Below, piece by piece: positions 24,422-36,129 of a stretch of DNA of 64,000 nucleotides. This stretch comes from Podospora pseudocomata (taxonomy: Eukaryota > Ascomycota > Sordariomycetes > Sordariales > Podosporaceae): assembly GCF_035222375.1 (NCBI RefSeq), contig NW_026946365.1:1860001-1924000 (forward strand), read 5' to 3'. Numbering within the stretch: position 1 is the stretch's first letter; every line of letters starts with the position of its first letter. Position numbers and translations under genes: made by a program. The notes under the pieces are model-generated. The model was given only the letters and a program-made list of their open reading frames with translations. It did not search any database and was not told the DNA's origin.

Positions 24422-24609
24422 AAAACACGAGGATGTAGCTTGCTTTTTGAATACCCATTATGTACCTAAATGCTACCATATATCTAACGTCTATTAAGCA
24501 TTACCATCGTGTCATTAGTCGTCGTTCCCAATTTTGAGTCCCGCCCCCAGTGCCTATCTTCCAGCAATTGAAATACCATGCCAGCTTTTCCAACCTTTGT
24601 TGTCTCAAC

Positions 24610-26590
24610 CTATACAGCAGATATATGGCTCATAGTCCGACCCAACGCTGCCTCCTCCCGCTGTCCTTCAATCTTGAGTGCTGCGGAAAACTTGCTAGCA
24701 GCACGAATCTTATCACCATAAGCAACAAAACACAATGGAACGGCTGCCAAAGCTGCACTGATACCAGCAAGCAACGCACAAGACTTGGCAATACCCAAAG
24801 CCTTGAGCATATCTTCGATAGCGAGTGGGAGGAGAGCACCAGCAACACTACGCGTGGTGCCCAATGCCGCCAGGGCAGAGGCAGAGTAGATACCATACGC
24901 ATCCGCAACGTACTAATCTTGATGAGTAAAAAGTCCAGAATGCTTGTGAAAGTGAGTACTCACGTTGATCATTGCTACCCACATGATATTGTAAGCAATT
25001 CCATAAGGCACAGTTGCGATAAAGGGGACCGCCCAATGCACATCGGACCGAGCAGACAGTCCAATCCACAGGATTGAGATGACGAAAAACGGGCCTCCAA
25101 TGCAGGCCAGAGGGAGCCGGAAGTACTCTGCTCTCTTTGTAGGGTGTTTGGCGCTGAGCCGAAGAGTGACTGGGTCGCACCACCAGCAGATGAAGCAGCC
25201 GATGATAGTTCCAAGACCAACTTAAAAGATGATAAGCTTTGTGCTAGGTAGGTACTGAAAACAGTAGTTGGGAGGAGCACTTACTGATCGTAAACAATAG
25301 CCCTGAAACACCAGGACTGAATCCGTACACGCCCACGAAAATAGCGTAATAGATCTGGACCATCCTGTGACCGGTTGTTAGTATAATTCAACGCATGAAG
25401 ATCCAGCCGACGTACATGTAGAACACCGAGTAAATAAACCCGATGTAAAGAGATGTGAGAACCACCACCATCTCTCCACATAGCAACTCCAACGGGCGCA
25501 GTAAGGTTGTTTTCTACCCCTATTTGTCAGCCCCATTCCCCTTAATCCTCTCAGGGATACCTGTCACAAACTCACCAAAGTGACAAAGACACTCTTCTGA
25601 CTCAACTCCGCCGGCGCCACCCACCTCCTCCCATCCTCCCTCGGCTCCTCCTTATTCAACCTCTCCGCCTTCCTCTTCAAAATCTTGGCCGCCAACGTCT
25701 CAGGGATGGCCAACACTGAAGCCAGCGTGACTCCCGCAAAGATCAACGCGATCCTATTTCCTCGTCAGCCCCCCTCATCTCTTTTTACCCATAATTTCTG
25801 AAAGTACTCACCAAAAAACCCACCTCCACCCCCAAATCCCTCCCACAAAACCCCCCAAAACTGGCGCCCCCAAAGGCCCCACAAACGTAGAAGCACTCCA
25901 AACCATCAACATCCTTCCCCGCTGTACCTCATCCCCAAAGCAATCAGCTATAACCCCCCCAAACACACTCAACGGCGGACTCCCAAAAGTCCCGCACAAG
26001 AACCTCATCAACAAAAAACTCCACCAACTCGGCGCAACAGACGCCCCCGCCGTGCTAGCCACAAACAATAAGAAACCCGTCACAAGAATGGGTTTCCTCC
26101 CGTAGGTTTCGGACAAGGGCGCAAAAATGATAGGCCCGAAGCAGAACCCCATTAGGTAGAGCGAGGCAGGGAGGACAGATTGGGGGCCGACGGGGACGTG
26201 AAATTCAGCAGATAGGAGGGGGAAGAGGTTGGCCGAGGCGATGGTGGAGCCCATTGTTGAATTGAGGCATGTGAGGGTAGCGCAGAGGAGCAGGATGGAT
26301 TTCTTTTTCTGTTTAGAGGGGAGGAGGTATGGTTAGAAGAGCAAAGGGGGAGAAGAGACGGAGGAGGAGGGATGACGAACCATGGACCAGTTGTAGGGGT
26401 TCTCGGGGTCGTTAGGAGAGAACGACACAACAGCGTATTCTTGCTGGTCGGGTGGTGTTGGTGAGGAGGCGTTGTCGTCATGGTTGGATGCCAGCGAGAT
26501 GGTATCATGAGTGCTGGAACCGCTAGAGGAGCTACTGCTGTTCACCACCGGAAAAGGCGTAACCTTTTCCTCCACCTCTGCTTTCTCCAT
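24610..26590 (-). CDS. MFS transporter, DHA1 drug/polyamine type
   Basis: Seven exons are predicted on the minus strand: 26590-26381, 26308-25812, 25753-25576, 25513-25416, 25364-25285, 25220-24964 and 24912-24610 (540 residues); all phases join. The N-terminus is long, Ser-rich and cytosolic, followed by DPENPYNWS, which is typical of fungal TPO/FLU1-like carriers. Motif A lies in LSETYGRKPIL after the second span and WSASTFVGPLGAPVLGG covers the antiporter motif region. About twelve spans are expected. Such proteins export drugs, polyamines or small metabolites by proton antiport at the plasma membrane. Gene structure is intron-rich for this family. The neighbouring methyltransferase converges on it. 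Confidence 0.9.
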
Positions 26591-28826
26591 TGTTGAAGCT
26601 GGGGCGTTCCAATATTTAAATTAAAACCAAAGCAAAGCAAGTTGAATTGCCCAAAACAAAAACACCTCAAAAAAAAAAAAGAAAAAAAAGAAGTTACGGT
26701 TGCTATATGTAACAAGACACAAGCACAACTTGTAAAACGAGAGCACGAAATTAATGAAAAGTCAAGACCAAGAGTCGTCAACTTGCCTGAGGAGTTGATG
26801 AGTGTCTGGAAACAAAAAGGGGACACCAACCTGTCCCTATTTAAAGCCACAGCACCATGCACTCCGCATTTTCATTCTCCAACCACCCGGGACGGAAGCT
26901 AAAAGCCAAGGCCCATCAGTCTAGTCTCCTCGTTCTACAGAAACACAATGCAGTGACTCAATTTTCCGGGACTCCCCCTGGCCTTCCTGTTCAAGCATGG
27001 AAGCAAAGCTGGTAAGCGGTCCCGGTTGCCCCTAGCCAGGAAGAAATTTCATTGCTATCACGGGACAATGTAGTATCGTAACGTCTGAGCACCGGAAACA
27101 AGCCGTCTCCTCTGCTGCTTGGTCCCGGTCCGATGACGGCTACACTCCCCGCCGGCCGGTGGTGCCCTTCCGCCGACCAGGGGCCATTAGCAGTCTGGGC
27201 GGTCGTGGGAGGTGGGGTCTTGAAGGAACCGCATCCCCGGAATCACCTAGCAGGAGGGAAGTTCCACAGGTTCAAGGTGAGATGATTCGTGGAACATGGG
27301 ATGGGAACAAGGACTCGGGCAGACAGGGTGCGGTACCCCCAGAGATCAAAGATCGAGTCCAGCCACGAAACTCGAGACGGGTCTCAAGTCACTCCAACGT
27401 GTGTTGGCATCGGCGTTCCTGAGCTTGTGTACTCGCATGTTACTACGCTGCTAGCGAATTAAAAAGATGTTCTACGAATACGAACGTAGCGGTCACAGAG
27501 TTGAAAGAAGCCGCGGCATATGGGTCAACTTATCCGGAATTAGTCCTGTTGCTTTCCGTTAGTCATGACGATCATCCTGTGGGTTGGGTGACCATGGCCT
27601 CGAACTCGACCTTGGCGTTTTCTGGAACTCAATGCAAGTTTGGGACCTAGCGGCTGTTGAAACTGCCCAACCTCCAACGGTGATTGGCGTCTCGATCTGA
27701 GCCCACCAGGTGGATGATGTTCAAGGCTGAAGTTGATAAACAGCCCGATTTGGAATGTTTTCAGAGTGCACTTACACCAGAAAAGTGGGTATCTCTGGTC
27801 CGAAGTAAACCATCTGAGGTCCATTGGCAGCGCGAGCTTCATCAAAGGATGAAAAGGTCCTGTGTTTGTTTGGTGTTGAGGTTGTAGGTAGACCCAGGAG
27901 CTCTGGGTCTGTTGCGTCATCAGACCACAGGGGAGCTATTAGAGCCACAACGAAGGAGCGGTGAAAGATGTATGGATGGGACGAATTTTGATGCTTGATG
28001 ATGTCCTTCTTCAATATTCTCAGGACCTTGAGGCTAGAAACCCATAGCAGAGTCAGCGGAGAGTTCACAGTGAGAAACGCACAATATTTCCCCAGTCATG
28101 TGCAGAACCAGCCAAGTTTGCCATATTGCAGATAAATCCCCGGCAGGCTGTTCCTCTTTGCGCTTCCGATTGGCCCCAAGTCTGCGCAAATGGTCACCTG
28201 CCATCCTGATATCACCCAATATTCGGCGTAAACCTGGCTGGCCGACCGGCATGCCATCGGAGAGGCACCAAGCGTGCTGCTCTCGAACTCCGATATCGTT
28301 CCGCTTCAGCGCTTTAGCCATCAGAGAACCTCTTCGATGTTCCGTATCTTCAAGGGCGTATCACTGGGTTCGACAGACCGCCAGTTGCGTGAGCGATGAC
28401 ATTACACCAATGCCCCGCCAAACTGTCTCGATTAATCCAGGCCACCCTTCCAGAACTCCAGCCCAAGGCTCATGTGCAGCAAATGAATAGTCATGACTCA
28501 TGGGAGGTGCCAAAATGCAAGGTAAATAGAATCTGTATGTCTTGTTCCTAAACGGGTTAAATAATCTGACCACCAAACCGTCACCCTCCATCTCACTCAA
28601 CTCCCTTAAACGCCAAACCCAGCCAGGTATCATATGCAAAAAGACCACGACACCGCTATTATATAGTTGCGATGCGTTCCCACGTTGCTGCCACAGCCAT
28701 AAAACCTCAAAACGCAGTCATCTTCTGACTCCGTGATTGCGCCTTTGTATATCGACTACAGCTAAGATAGAGGGGTGAAAAACACGGTTGAAGGGGTATC
28801 TCATCAAAGTCGGAAACCATGCAGAG
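26591..28826. other. 2.2-kb stretch without a recognised gene
   Basis: It starts with the promoter of the MFS gene, which contains an A-rich tract at 26668-26692. The rest has only short frames without domains or paired splice signals. No tRNA or transposon feature was seen. Confidence 0.5.
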
Positions 28827-30208
28827 CTATGAAACAATAGAAAGAAGTCGGTTGTAGAGCCTCAAAACGAGGTTGATCAGTAGAGCGACAATGCCGACCA
28901 CGGCATAAATCTGGAGGAACTCAAACTTGTAACGAGTGCGAACCTCGGTCTCGAGAAAGCCTTCCTGGTTCTTGTTGGCAGCGGTGGGCGGGCTCGCCGG
29001 GAAACGACCAGTGGAGATGTACTGCTCCATCAGAGCATCCTTCTCATACCACCGCTCCCGGAGCCACACATCGAACTTCTCGGCGCTGTCCAGGGGAATA
29101 TCCGCAATACGGAATCGACGCCAATAGAGGTTGACTGACTTTGGAGGTTGGCCGCGGAAGTAGGTACCTGAGAGAGTAAAAAGCTGCTCGCCGAACTTCC
29201 CACGCCTATGACAAAGTGACCTGTCAGAGACAAATCACACTCTCCACATAAGGGCAATGGAAACTTACGGTACACCTTCGTATGCCACAGTGCAATCGTA
29301 TACATACTCCACAGTGCCCTTGAGTTCGTTCAGGCAAAAGAAACTACCAGTGCTTCTCGGGAGAAGCATGTGCTCCGGGTCCTTGACTCCAATCTTCTCG
29401 GCCCACTTCGCAGACTTGTTCCGTCCATTTTGCGATGCGTTTGTGCCTTCGGGGAAGAGCAGGAGCCACATTGGGTTTAGGTATTTCGTGCCATCGGGGG
29501 TCGTGTTGTATGTTTTGAGCTTGCCGAGACGGTGGGCCAGGCGTGGCTGGTCAACAGCCATCTTCCGGGACATAAAGATGAAGCCATAGAAAACCATGCC
29601 AAGTCCTGCGATAGGAATGTATTTGAGTGACTCCTTCAAGATGATGTAGACATAGCCATGCATCTGAGGGCTATTGGCGTACCCAATCCACCACAGATAT
29701 AGCCAGTCAGTGTAGATCTGTGCGTTGCGGTTAGTCAGTCTGGCAACAGCGCAACAGGAAAAGACACTCTACCTGATGGTTGGCAATCATCACCATGCGC
29801 TCTGGAAACGAAAACTCAACCCTACCATCCTTCGTTTTCTTGATCTGATCTGCCACCGAGGCATCCCCGCTTATGCGTATCGTGGTGGGGCCCCACCAGT
29901 TTGTGGAAGTTGTGATCAGCAGCCCAAAAGACTGTTTCGTCAACGCCATATAGGAGTAGTAGATATCGTGGTCGACGTAGTACAGCGGCGAGCCGATCAG
30001 TTGTGTAAGATGGATACTGCAAAGACCTTAGTTAACGACGAGCTGGAAGAAGGAGATGAAGTGACGAGACCTACGCAATACAGCCAGCCATAAAATAGAC
30101 GAAGAATGAGAAGCCTCTCAAGAACTGGACCAATTTCCCGTGCTTTTCCTTTCCAGACGGATGGGCTGGAGCAACGGCCGAGGCCGCCGCTTTGGTATTA
30201 ACCGTCAT
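28827..30208 (-). CDS. LPLAT-family acyltransferase (lysophospholipid acyltransferase)
   Basis: Exons are 30208-30075, 30016-29773, 29717-29269 and 29205-28827 (401 residues), with matching phases. The catalytic motif N-H-Q-I-Y-T-D (H125-x4-D130) sits across the exon 2/3 junction, and the substrate motif FPEGTN is at about 214-219. N-terminal hydrophobic spans (FSFFVYFMAGCIA) and a C-terminal span (AVVGIVALLINLVL) flank the domain. The subgroup resembles fungal CST26/AGPAT3-5-like proteins that acylate lysophosphatidic acid or lysophosphatidylinositol in the ER membrane; the exact acceptor is not decided by sequence. The start is the first ATG with an open frame into the first span. Confidence 0.92.
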
Positions 30209-31241
30209 TGCTAGGTCCCGCGACGGCGGGCGAGTTACAACAATGTGTTGGACTTGTTGGCGGGTGCGGAGTGCGGAGAGGAGCTGGAATACGCTGAGAT
30301 AGCAGTTTTCTCGAAGCTATTTTATGGGTGAGGCTTGTGCGAGGCAGCAACAGGTGCGAAGGTTTACGATCGTGGGAGGGTAATTGTAAAGGCAAGGTTG
30401 ACGGCAAGGCAGGCAGTTGATAAGCGATACGAGGGAGCTGATGCGGGAGACGGTTAGGTCAGGCTGGCGAGCTGTCGAAGCCACCGTTGTTGTTGGGCTA
30501 ATAAGGTGGTTAGTCGTAGCTCATGAGGCGCGGCCGGATGCAGTGCGTGCGGCGTGAAGGTTCCCCGAGACTCCGACCCAACTGGCTGACATGGAAGTCT
30601 ACCTGTCAAACAGCTTTTCGCACAGTTGGGCTTGAAGACATCGTCAAAGGGCCGAGGTGTTGAGATCGGAGCACACGGGATTCCCCGTCCTTGATGAAAC
30701 ATTGCAACTCCATTCAGGGTGCCTATCCGAGGCTGCCGTAGGTGTCGTCATGTGTGCACATGCGCATCCCACCTCATTTGTGGCTCTGAATTCCGTCCAG
30801 GCTCCAGCAGCTTGGATGCAGTCGCCCTGCCAGCCCACAACCAGCAACCTACAGTAGGCGAGCTGGGCACCTGCCTGCGGGTGGAAGATCAGTAAATGCC
30901 GGCTCCGACCCGAGGAGACAGAAGCTTGGTTGGAGCTAGGACCAACGGCCAAGCCGCCAGCGGGGCCACCGGCAATTCTGACGTTTTCCATTGGTTGAAG
31001 ACAGTGTGGTCCCGTAGTATCCTTATCGATACGGATAACGATGTCATCCTCCCGGTCCAAGTGCTCCCTAAAGAACCGAAGTTCTTCATGGACCCTGAGT
31101 GCATGAACGAGTGCTCAAAGCCGCCGACATACACCCACTAGCTTTGGCCATTCCTTCTGTCAACTCTAAACTCGTCTTCGCGTAACAAAATTTCCCAAAG
31201 CCACAGCGCAGCTGGTTAGTCGGCCAGTCGAACATGTCACC
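30209..31241. other. Divergent promoter region, LPLAT / NAD kinase
   Basis: This 1-kb stretch separates two outward-facing genes. No conserved element, repeat or RNA gene was recognised. Confidence 0.5.
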
Positions 31242-32705
31242 ATGTCGAGGTTGTGTTGCCCTGCTCAAGCCTTCGCCTTGCTGAACACAACCAGCAAGGT
31301 GACCAATATCACCCGATGCAGACTTAAACTTGCAGCCCAAACATGGCGGGCCTTTTCCGTCTCAACAAACCGGAGGCAGATTCTTGACGTCTCAACCTTG
31401 AGTAATCGCATTGTCCCTCACTACCAGCAAACGAAGACGGCGTCGCTCCTCGCCTTGCACTGGCCGGAGCCACCACGCAACATCCTTCTCATGCCCAAGT
31501 TGCACGCTCCTCACGTTACCGTCTCGGCCGTCGAATTCGCAAAGCACATCCACAACAATTACCCCGGGCTCAACCTCGTCTTCGAGAGCCATGTTGCTCA
31601 CACCATACACAAAGACTTGCCATTCCCCATATATTCGGCCGCTCCTGCTGATGCTACAGCACTGTATGCCGACAAAATCGACCTGGTTACCACTATGGGT
31701 GGTGACGGCACCATCCTACGCGCCGCAAGTCTCTTTTCAAGCCACTTCGGTGTGCCACCAATCCTGGCTTTCAGTATGGGCACCCTTGGGTTTCTCGGCG
31801 AGTGGAAGTTTGACGAATACAAACGAGCTTTTCGAGAATGCTATATGAGCGGTTGCAGCGTCTCAACCGAGGATCTTGGGGATCCTCATACACGAACAGC
31901 TACCACCAGGGCCATCGATGGTCTGCCAGACCCCGAGGGCTGGGATAGTGTACGGGGGAATGGAAAATGCATGGGCTTAAACCGTACCTCCAAGATCCTC
32001 CTCCGAAACCGACTACGAGTCGGCATCTACGACAGTGAAGGCCGCAACATCAACGAACACATACTACCTACATCCACAGCTGAACCATCCTTGGGTCTCG
32101 AGGGCGAACCAGTCTTTACTGCGCAGTCTTCCACGGCTGGTGCAGCAGGAGGTAGGGGCGGCAACTCACCATATTTGCACGCTATCAACGAAGTCTCGAT
32201 CGATCGTGGATCGCATCCTCATCTCGCCATCATTGATATATTTGTTAACGGCCATTTCCTTACCGAAGCTGTAGCAGACGGTATCCTTATTAGCACCCCT
32301 ACAGGATCGACAGCATACTCTCTCTCGGCCGGCGGCTCGATTGTTCATCCCCTTGTGAAATCCCTTCTTATCACACCTATTAGCCCGCGAAGCTTGAGTT
32401 TCCGCCCTTTGGTCTTGCCACTGCATACCAAAGTGGTGTTGAGACTCAGCAAGCGGAACCGAGGCAGAGAGTTGCCGGTCTCGATCGATGGGAAACGACG
32501 CCTAGGGGTGACGATTGGCATGGAGGTCCGAGTGGAAGGGGAGAAGCTGGAGAGAACCGAGGATGGGTGGAAGGGTGGTGTTCCTTGCGTGATTAGAGCA
32601 TCGAACAAAAACGACTCGGAAGGGTTCGGAGAGGACGATGACTCATGGGTTGGAGGGTTGAATGGGCTGTTGAAGTTCAATTATCCTTTCGGCTCAGGCT
32701 CCTAG
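31242..32705 (+). CDS. NAD(H) kinase, probably mitochondrial
   Basis: Single exon, 487 residues. NAD-kinase motifs are TMGGDGTIL (GGDG at 153-156), FSMGTLGFL, INEVSIDRG (NEV at 316-318) and ISTPTGSTAYSLSAGG (about 350-365). The enzyme phosphorylates NAD(H) to NADP(H). The N-terminus is rich in Arg, Ser and Thr and lacks acids for about 45 residues (RLKLAAQTWRAFSVSTNRRQ), which looks like a mitochondrial presequence, so yeast Pos5 is the nearest functional analogue. The region at about 265-310 is a family-atypical insert rich in Gly/Ser. The tail is acidic. The call is firm for activity and moderate for location. Confidence 0.92.
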   Translation: MSRLCCPAQAFALLNTTSKVTNITRCRLKLAAQTWRAFSVSTNRRQILDVSTLSNRIVPHYQQTKTASLLALHWPEPPRNILLMPKLHAPHVTVSAVEFAKHIHNNYPGLNLVFESHVAHTIHKDLPFPIYSAAPADATALYADKIDLVTTMGGDGTILRAASLFSSHFGVPPILAFSMGTLGFLGEWKFDEYKRAFRECYMSGCSVSTEDLGDPHTRTATTRAIDGLPDPEGWDSVRGNGKCMGLNRTSKILLRNRLRVGIYDSEGRNINEHILPTSTAEPSLGLEGEPVFTAQSSTAGAAGGRGGNSPYLHAINEVSIDRGSHPHLAIIDIFVNGHFLTEAVADGILISTPTGSTAYSLSAGGSIVHPLVKSLLITPISPRSLSFRPLVLPLHTKVVLRLSKRNRGRELPVSIDGKRRLGVTIGMEVRVEGEKLERTEDGWKGGVPCVIRASNKNDSEGFGEDDDSWVGGLNGLLKFNYPFGSGS

Positions 32706-33037
32706 CCTTGTTGGAAGGAGCTTAACATTTCGAGGATTGTACGTGTGTGTGTTGTACGACAAAAGCGAGCATGTCATTTGGGTAGGGATAGGGAGGGCGA
32801 GCGGTATACGGGACCGGGTCGGCGCGCTTTGTATTGTCATTTCCTTTGCATTTATGGGCTTTGCATGGCATTTGATATGAACACTTTTGATACCCTTCAA
32901 TGATAATATCTCTACTGTCTACACTCCTTTTTTCTCCTGCACTGGTCCCCATTATTTTCCACACATACCTAGCTCCTCAAAAAGAAGCTGATCACCCGAA
33001 TTCCCCCCAAAAAAATATAAGGACCAACAAAAGATAT
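32706..33037. other. 3' flank of NAD kinase and of tRNA-Ser
   Basis: This is a convergent spacer. It carries the 3' untranslated part of the NAD kinase gene and, on the minus strand, the Pol III terminator of the tRNA gene. Nothing else was seen. Confidence 0.6.
33009..33015 (-). terminator. Probable Pol III terminator of tRNA-Ser
   Basis: A run of seven T on the minus strand begins 22 nt beyond the tRNA 3' end. It is the first long T run downstream, as expected for RNA polymerase III release. Confidence 0.7.
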
Positions 33038-33146
33038 CGTCGCCTGCAGGATTCGAACCTACGCTCCCGAGGGAACGCCCTATGCAGCTGTGTGGATAGA
33101 ATCCATACTTAGCAGGGGCGCGCGTTAACCACTCCGCCAAAGCGAC
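33038..33146 (-). tRNA. trnS-GCU: tRNA-Ser(GCU) with a 28-nt intron
   Basis: The class II tRNA folds by eye. Acceptor GTCGCTT pairs with AGGCGAC (one G-T), discriminator G. Anticodon stem CGCCC/GGGCG closes the loop CTGCTAA after removal of a 28-nt intron (33082-33109) one base 3' of the anticodon GCT (33111-33113). A long variable arm (TCCCTCGGGAG region) marks serine, and T-stem GTAGG/CCTGC encloses TTCGAAT. Mature length is about 81 nt. It should read AGY serine codons. Confidence 0.95.
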
Positions 33147-33582
33147 TTGTTTTCTTGTTGAATGATGGGTCAATCTATGAATTCATGAAGGATGGTCCAC
33201 AGCTGGGGTGGACACCGTCAACGTGGCTGCGTGTAAGTTGTGGTAATGGACAAACAGCCGAAGCGATTGGTAGGGACAATGTCACCAAATTGTTTGGCAG
33301 GCACCCCGCCCCGGATTATCGCCATTTGGATCCGGAGACTCGCTCCAAGACGAAAAGGCGAGCTTAGTCCAAGTGCGAGGTTGTCAGGTTAGGCGTACGG
33401 CACAGCGCCGAATGGTTGGCTTGCCGTTGCATTGGTCATCGCCGGCCGAATTTACCTCCGTCCATCTCCGGCCATGCCCGGCAGGGGTCCTAACTTATAA
33501 GCTGCATCTGCCGCGTTCACGAGATGATGCAAAGTAGCACTTCAACTGACAGACAAAAACAAACTTAAATTCTTCCTTCAAA
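33147..33582. other. Spacer between tRNA-Ser and the FAX-like gene
   Basis: This holds the 5' flank of the tRNA gene (minus) and the promoter of the downstream plus-strand gene. Nothing further was recognised. Confidence 0.5.
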
Positions 33583-34460
33583 ATGGCACCCCCCATAACC
33601 CTCAACCGTAACTTCCCCCCCACCCCTAACCACGTCTGGTCCCCCTTCGTCAACAAACTCGAGCTCCGCCTCCGCCTCTCCTCCATCCCCTACACCACCG
33701 CCTCCGGCTCCCTACCCCAATCCCCCAACAGGAAAATACCCTACATGTCCTACCAGCCCTCCCCAAACCACACCCCCGAACTCCTAGGCGACTCAACCCT
33801 TATCACTAAGCGGCTCATATCCGACCACCTCCTCCCCGACCTCAACTCTGCCCTTTCCCCGGCAGAAAAAGCCCTTGACCTGTCCATTAGAGCACTACTG
33901 GAAGATAAACTCCAGTTCTTTAACACCCGCGAGCAATGGGTCGACAACTACTACCCCATGAGAGAAGGAATTCTCGGTCAGGGAGGAGCGGGTCTGCCAT
34001 GGGTGATGCAATGGCTTATAGGGGGGAAGCTTTACAAGGATATCATCCGGACGCTCTATGGGCAGGGGACAGGGAGGTACTCTTCTGACGAGGTGAGGGT
34101 GTTGAAGGAGGAGGTGTGGGAAGCTATAAATGCTTTTGTTGTGGAGGGGAGGAATAAAACTCTAGCCCGGAGGAGGGGGAAAGGGGATAATGGTGACGAT
34201 AAGCCGTTTTGGGTCTTGGGAGGGGAAGGGCCCACGGAAGCGGATTGCACTTTGTATGGCATGGTTGCGGGGAGGTTGATGTGTAGCAGGTGAGTTTCGC
34301 TCTGTGTCATTGAACTGGATGGATATGGCTGACGGCAATATGCAGCGCTGCTCCTGAGACGGGGAGGTTGGTGAGGAGTTATCCCGCGTTGGTGGAGTAC
34401 GCGAGGAGGATTCATGATCGATACTTTGAGGAGTATGATCTTTGGGAGGAGGAAATCTAG
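33583..34460 (+). CDS. Thioredoxin/GST-fold protein of the FAX/metaxin-like group
   Basis: Exons are 33583-34289 and 34346-34460 (273 residues; GTGAGT donor, in phase). The N-terminal half resembles a divergent thioredoxin-like domain (KLELRLRLSSIPYTT, then KIPYMSY). The C-terminal half is an all-helical GST-C-like region with the group's hallmark G-P-T-E-A-D-C-T-L-Y-G and a tail of the form YPALVEYARRIHDRYFEEYDLW. Proteins of this type (Drosophila failed-axon-connections and many fungal homologues) have no firm biochemical role, although some relatives act in detoxification or at mitochondria. No catalytic Cys or Ser is obvious. Its 3' end converges on tRNA-Ile. Confidence 0.82.
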
Positions 34461-34511
34461 GTTTGCCAGATACAATGAGGGTAAAAGGAGAATATAGGAT
34501 AATGGAGTTGG

Positions 34512-34529
34512 AAAAAAAAAAAAAAAAAA
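34512..34529 (-). terminator. Pol III terminator of tRNA-Ile
   Basis: An uninterrupted run of 18 A on the plus strand gives T18 on the minus strand, starting 6 nt past the tRNA 3' end. It also lies in the likely 3' untranslated part of the FAX-like gene on the other strand. Confidence 0.88.
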
Positions 34530-34534
34530 GTGAA

Positions 34535-34627
34535 TGCCCAATAACAGGATTGAACTGTTGACCTTCGCATTACTTGGTACTGTTTCCAGTATTAGTACGA
34601 CGCTCTAACCAGCTGAGCTAATCGGGC
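34535..34627 (-). tRNA. trnI-AAU: tRNA-Ile(AAU) with a 19-nt intron
   Basis: Acceptor GCCCGAT pairs with ATTGGGC (one T-G), discriminator A. The D arm TTAGCTCAGCTGGTTAGAGC is canonical. Anticodon stem TCGTA/TGCGA holds loop CTAATAA once a 19-nt intron, which begins one base 3' of the anticodon, is removed. The T arm is AACAG/CTGTT-like around TTCAATC, giving a 74-nt mature tRNA. Anticodon AAT (inosine-modified) reads most isoleucine codons. Confidence 0.93.
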
Positions 34628-34800
34628 TACTGATTTGAGATGTTTTTCTTTGAGGAAAATAGCGCACATGAGCAATACTCAACACAGGAACCGCATACAA
34701 AGCATAGAACACGTTTTCGTTAGGGTTGCCAACACACATGACCGTCTCATGTAACTTGGGATGCAAATAAACATACAGATTTTGTCTTGCAGTGACCCTC

Positions 34801-36129
34801 CTATAGGTCTGCATCAAGAGCAATAACGTTGGCCGAGACAAATCCCGTAACAAACAACCGCGCCTTGCTCTTGCCGAGAGAGATGAGGACAGCAGCACTT
34901 GCGCTCCTGATCCTGCTGCTGTCATCCTCAAAGATCACCCTTGTCTCCCACTGCTGCGCCTTCACACCTGCTGAAGGCTTGGTATAGAAGACTTTGACAG
35001 GGTCCTTGCCAGCTGGGTCTCTGGAAGTCTCGGCGAGAGTGGCAGCCTTTGAGATGCCTGGCAACAAGAAACCACTGCGGTCATCCGAGGGGCCTGTGGC
35101 GAGAGGGTCCTTGAAGTAGCTGGGGTTGTCGACAACAGAGTCAACCTCGAGCGTGTCCAAAATGGTAATGTTGTAGTTTGAGCTACCCTTGGGTGGGAGC
35201 TGAGCAATGTGAAGGGTGCCGCTAGCTGCTTGTGCGATCAAGATCTCGTCTTCGGCCCGGCCGTGGCCAAGACCGTTGTTGTTGTGAACTCCGGCGAGGG
35301 CTACACTGGCACTTAGACCAGCGTCTGATGTCTTGACTGGGCTCAAGGAATCGAGCTTGATATGCACAGTGTCTGTCCACTTGGCTCCGTAATAGACATC
35401 CTCCAACATGCGCATGATGCTATGGCCGGTGTAGTAATGATCGTTCGTGGCATAGACAGAAGTCGGGCTGGTGGCATAGACATCATTTGGCGTCCGGATC
35501 AGAGGGTGCCAAACAGACCGGATATGTCTGATCGTGTTGGTGCCGATCTTGTGGTGGAAGAGTTCGATTTGGGACCTTGCCTTTGCCTCTTCGCCTTTCG
35601 CGGTAGGGGTGGGGTCAGGAAGGTGGTTGATGGCAAAAATGTAGACGGCCTGACCAGTGGGCAATTCGGGGTCGTCGATTACATCAATGCCGTGGGTGAT
35701 GAAAGCACCGTCAAAGTTTTCGAACTTGAGCCGTCGTGATTCAAGACCCTACATAAGGACGGTCAGTTGTGTTGTGACAAGTTGTTTGAGGTTGGAGCTC
35801 ACCTTGGGATCAATCACATGGATGGAACCTCTGCTCTCGGCGGCCAGCTTGGGATTATCCAAGTTTCCAAGCGGGGGAAACCACTGAAACCGCGTACTAG
35901 GATCATCTTCGCAGGCTGTAAAGAGGAGACCGCTCGGAACATGATGGTGAAGATCCTCGCAATGCGTTGTGTCAGGAATAGAGGTCACTTGCTGCGTGGT
36001 GCCTATGTCACCCGCAGGATAGCTTCGGAAAACGCCCAGAACAGTCACTGCACGTTGAATCAGAGGGCCTAGGGCGTAGAACTGGTAAGCGAGCAGAGCC
36101 GCAATGATAGAGTATACCGCCGACCTCAT
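34801..36129 (-). CDS. Paraoxonase/arylesterase-like protein
   Basis: Exons are 36129-35803 and 35748-34801 (424 residues; phase 0 join). An uncleaved N-terminal signal anchor (YSIIAALLAYQFYALGP) is followed by a six-bladed propeller of the serum paraoxonase/SMP-30 superfamily. Family blocks include FDGAFITHGIDVI, WHPLIRTPNDVYATSPTSVYATNDHYYTG and a late DNPSYF segment, in which the Asn/Asp residues would bind the two calciums. Family members hydrolyse lactones and aryl esters, and fungal forms are mostly untested. The protein is expected in the secretory pathway or at a membrane. Its upstream region is shared with a divergent plus-strand gene. Confidence 0.87.

Noticed and set aside
26668-26692. 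A-rich tract as a possible retroposon tail
   Set aside because: No target-site repeats or element body next to it; it sits in the promoter of the MFS gene.
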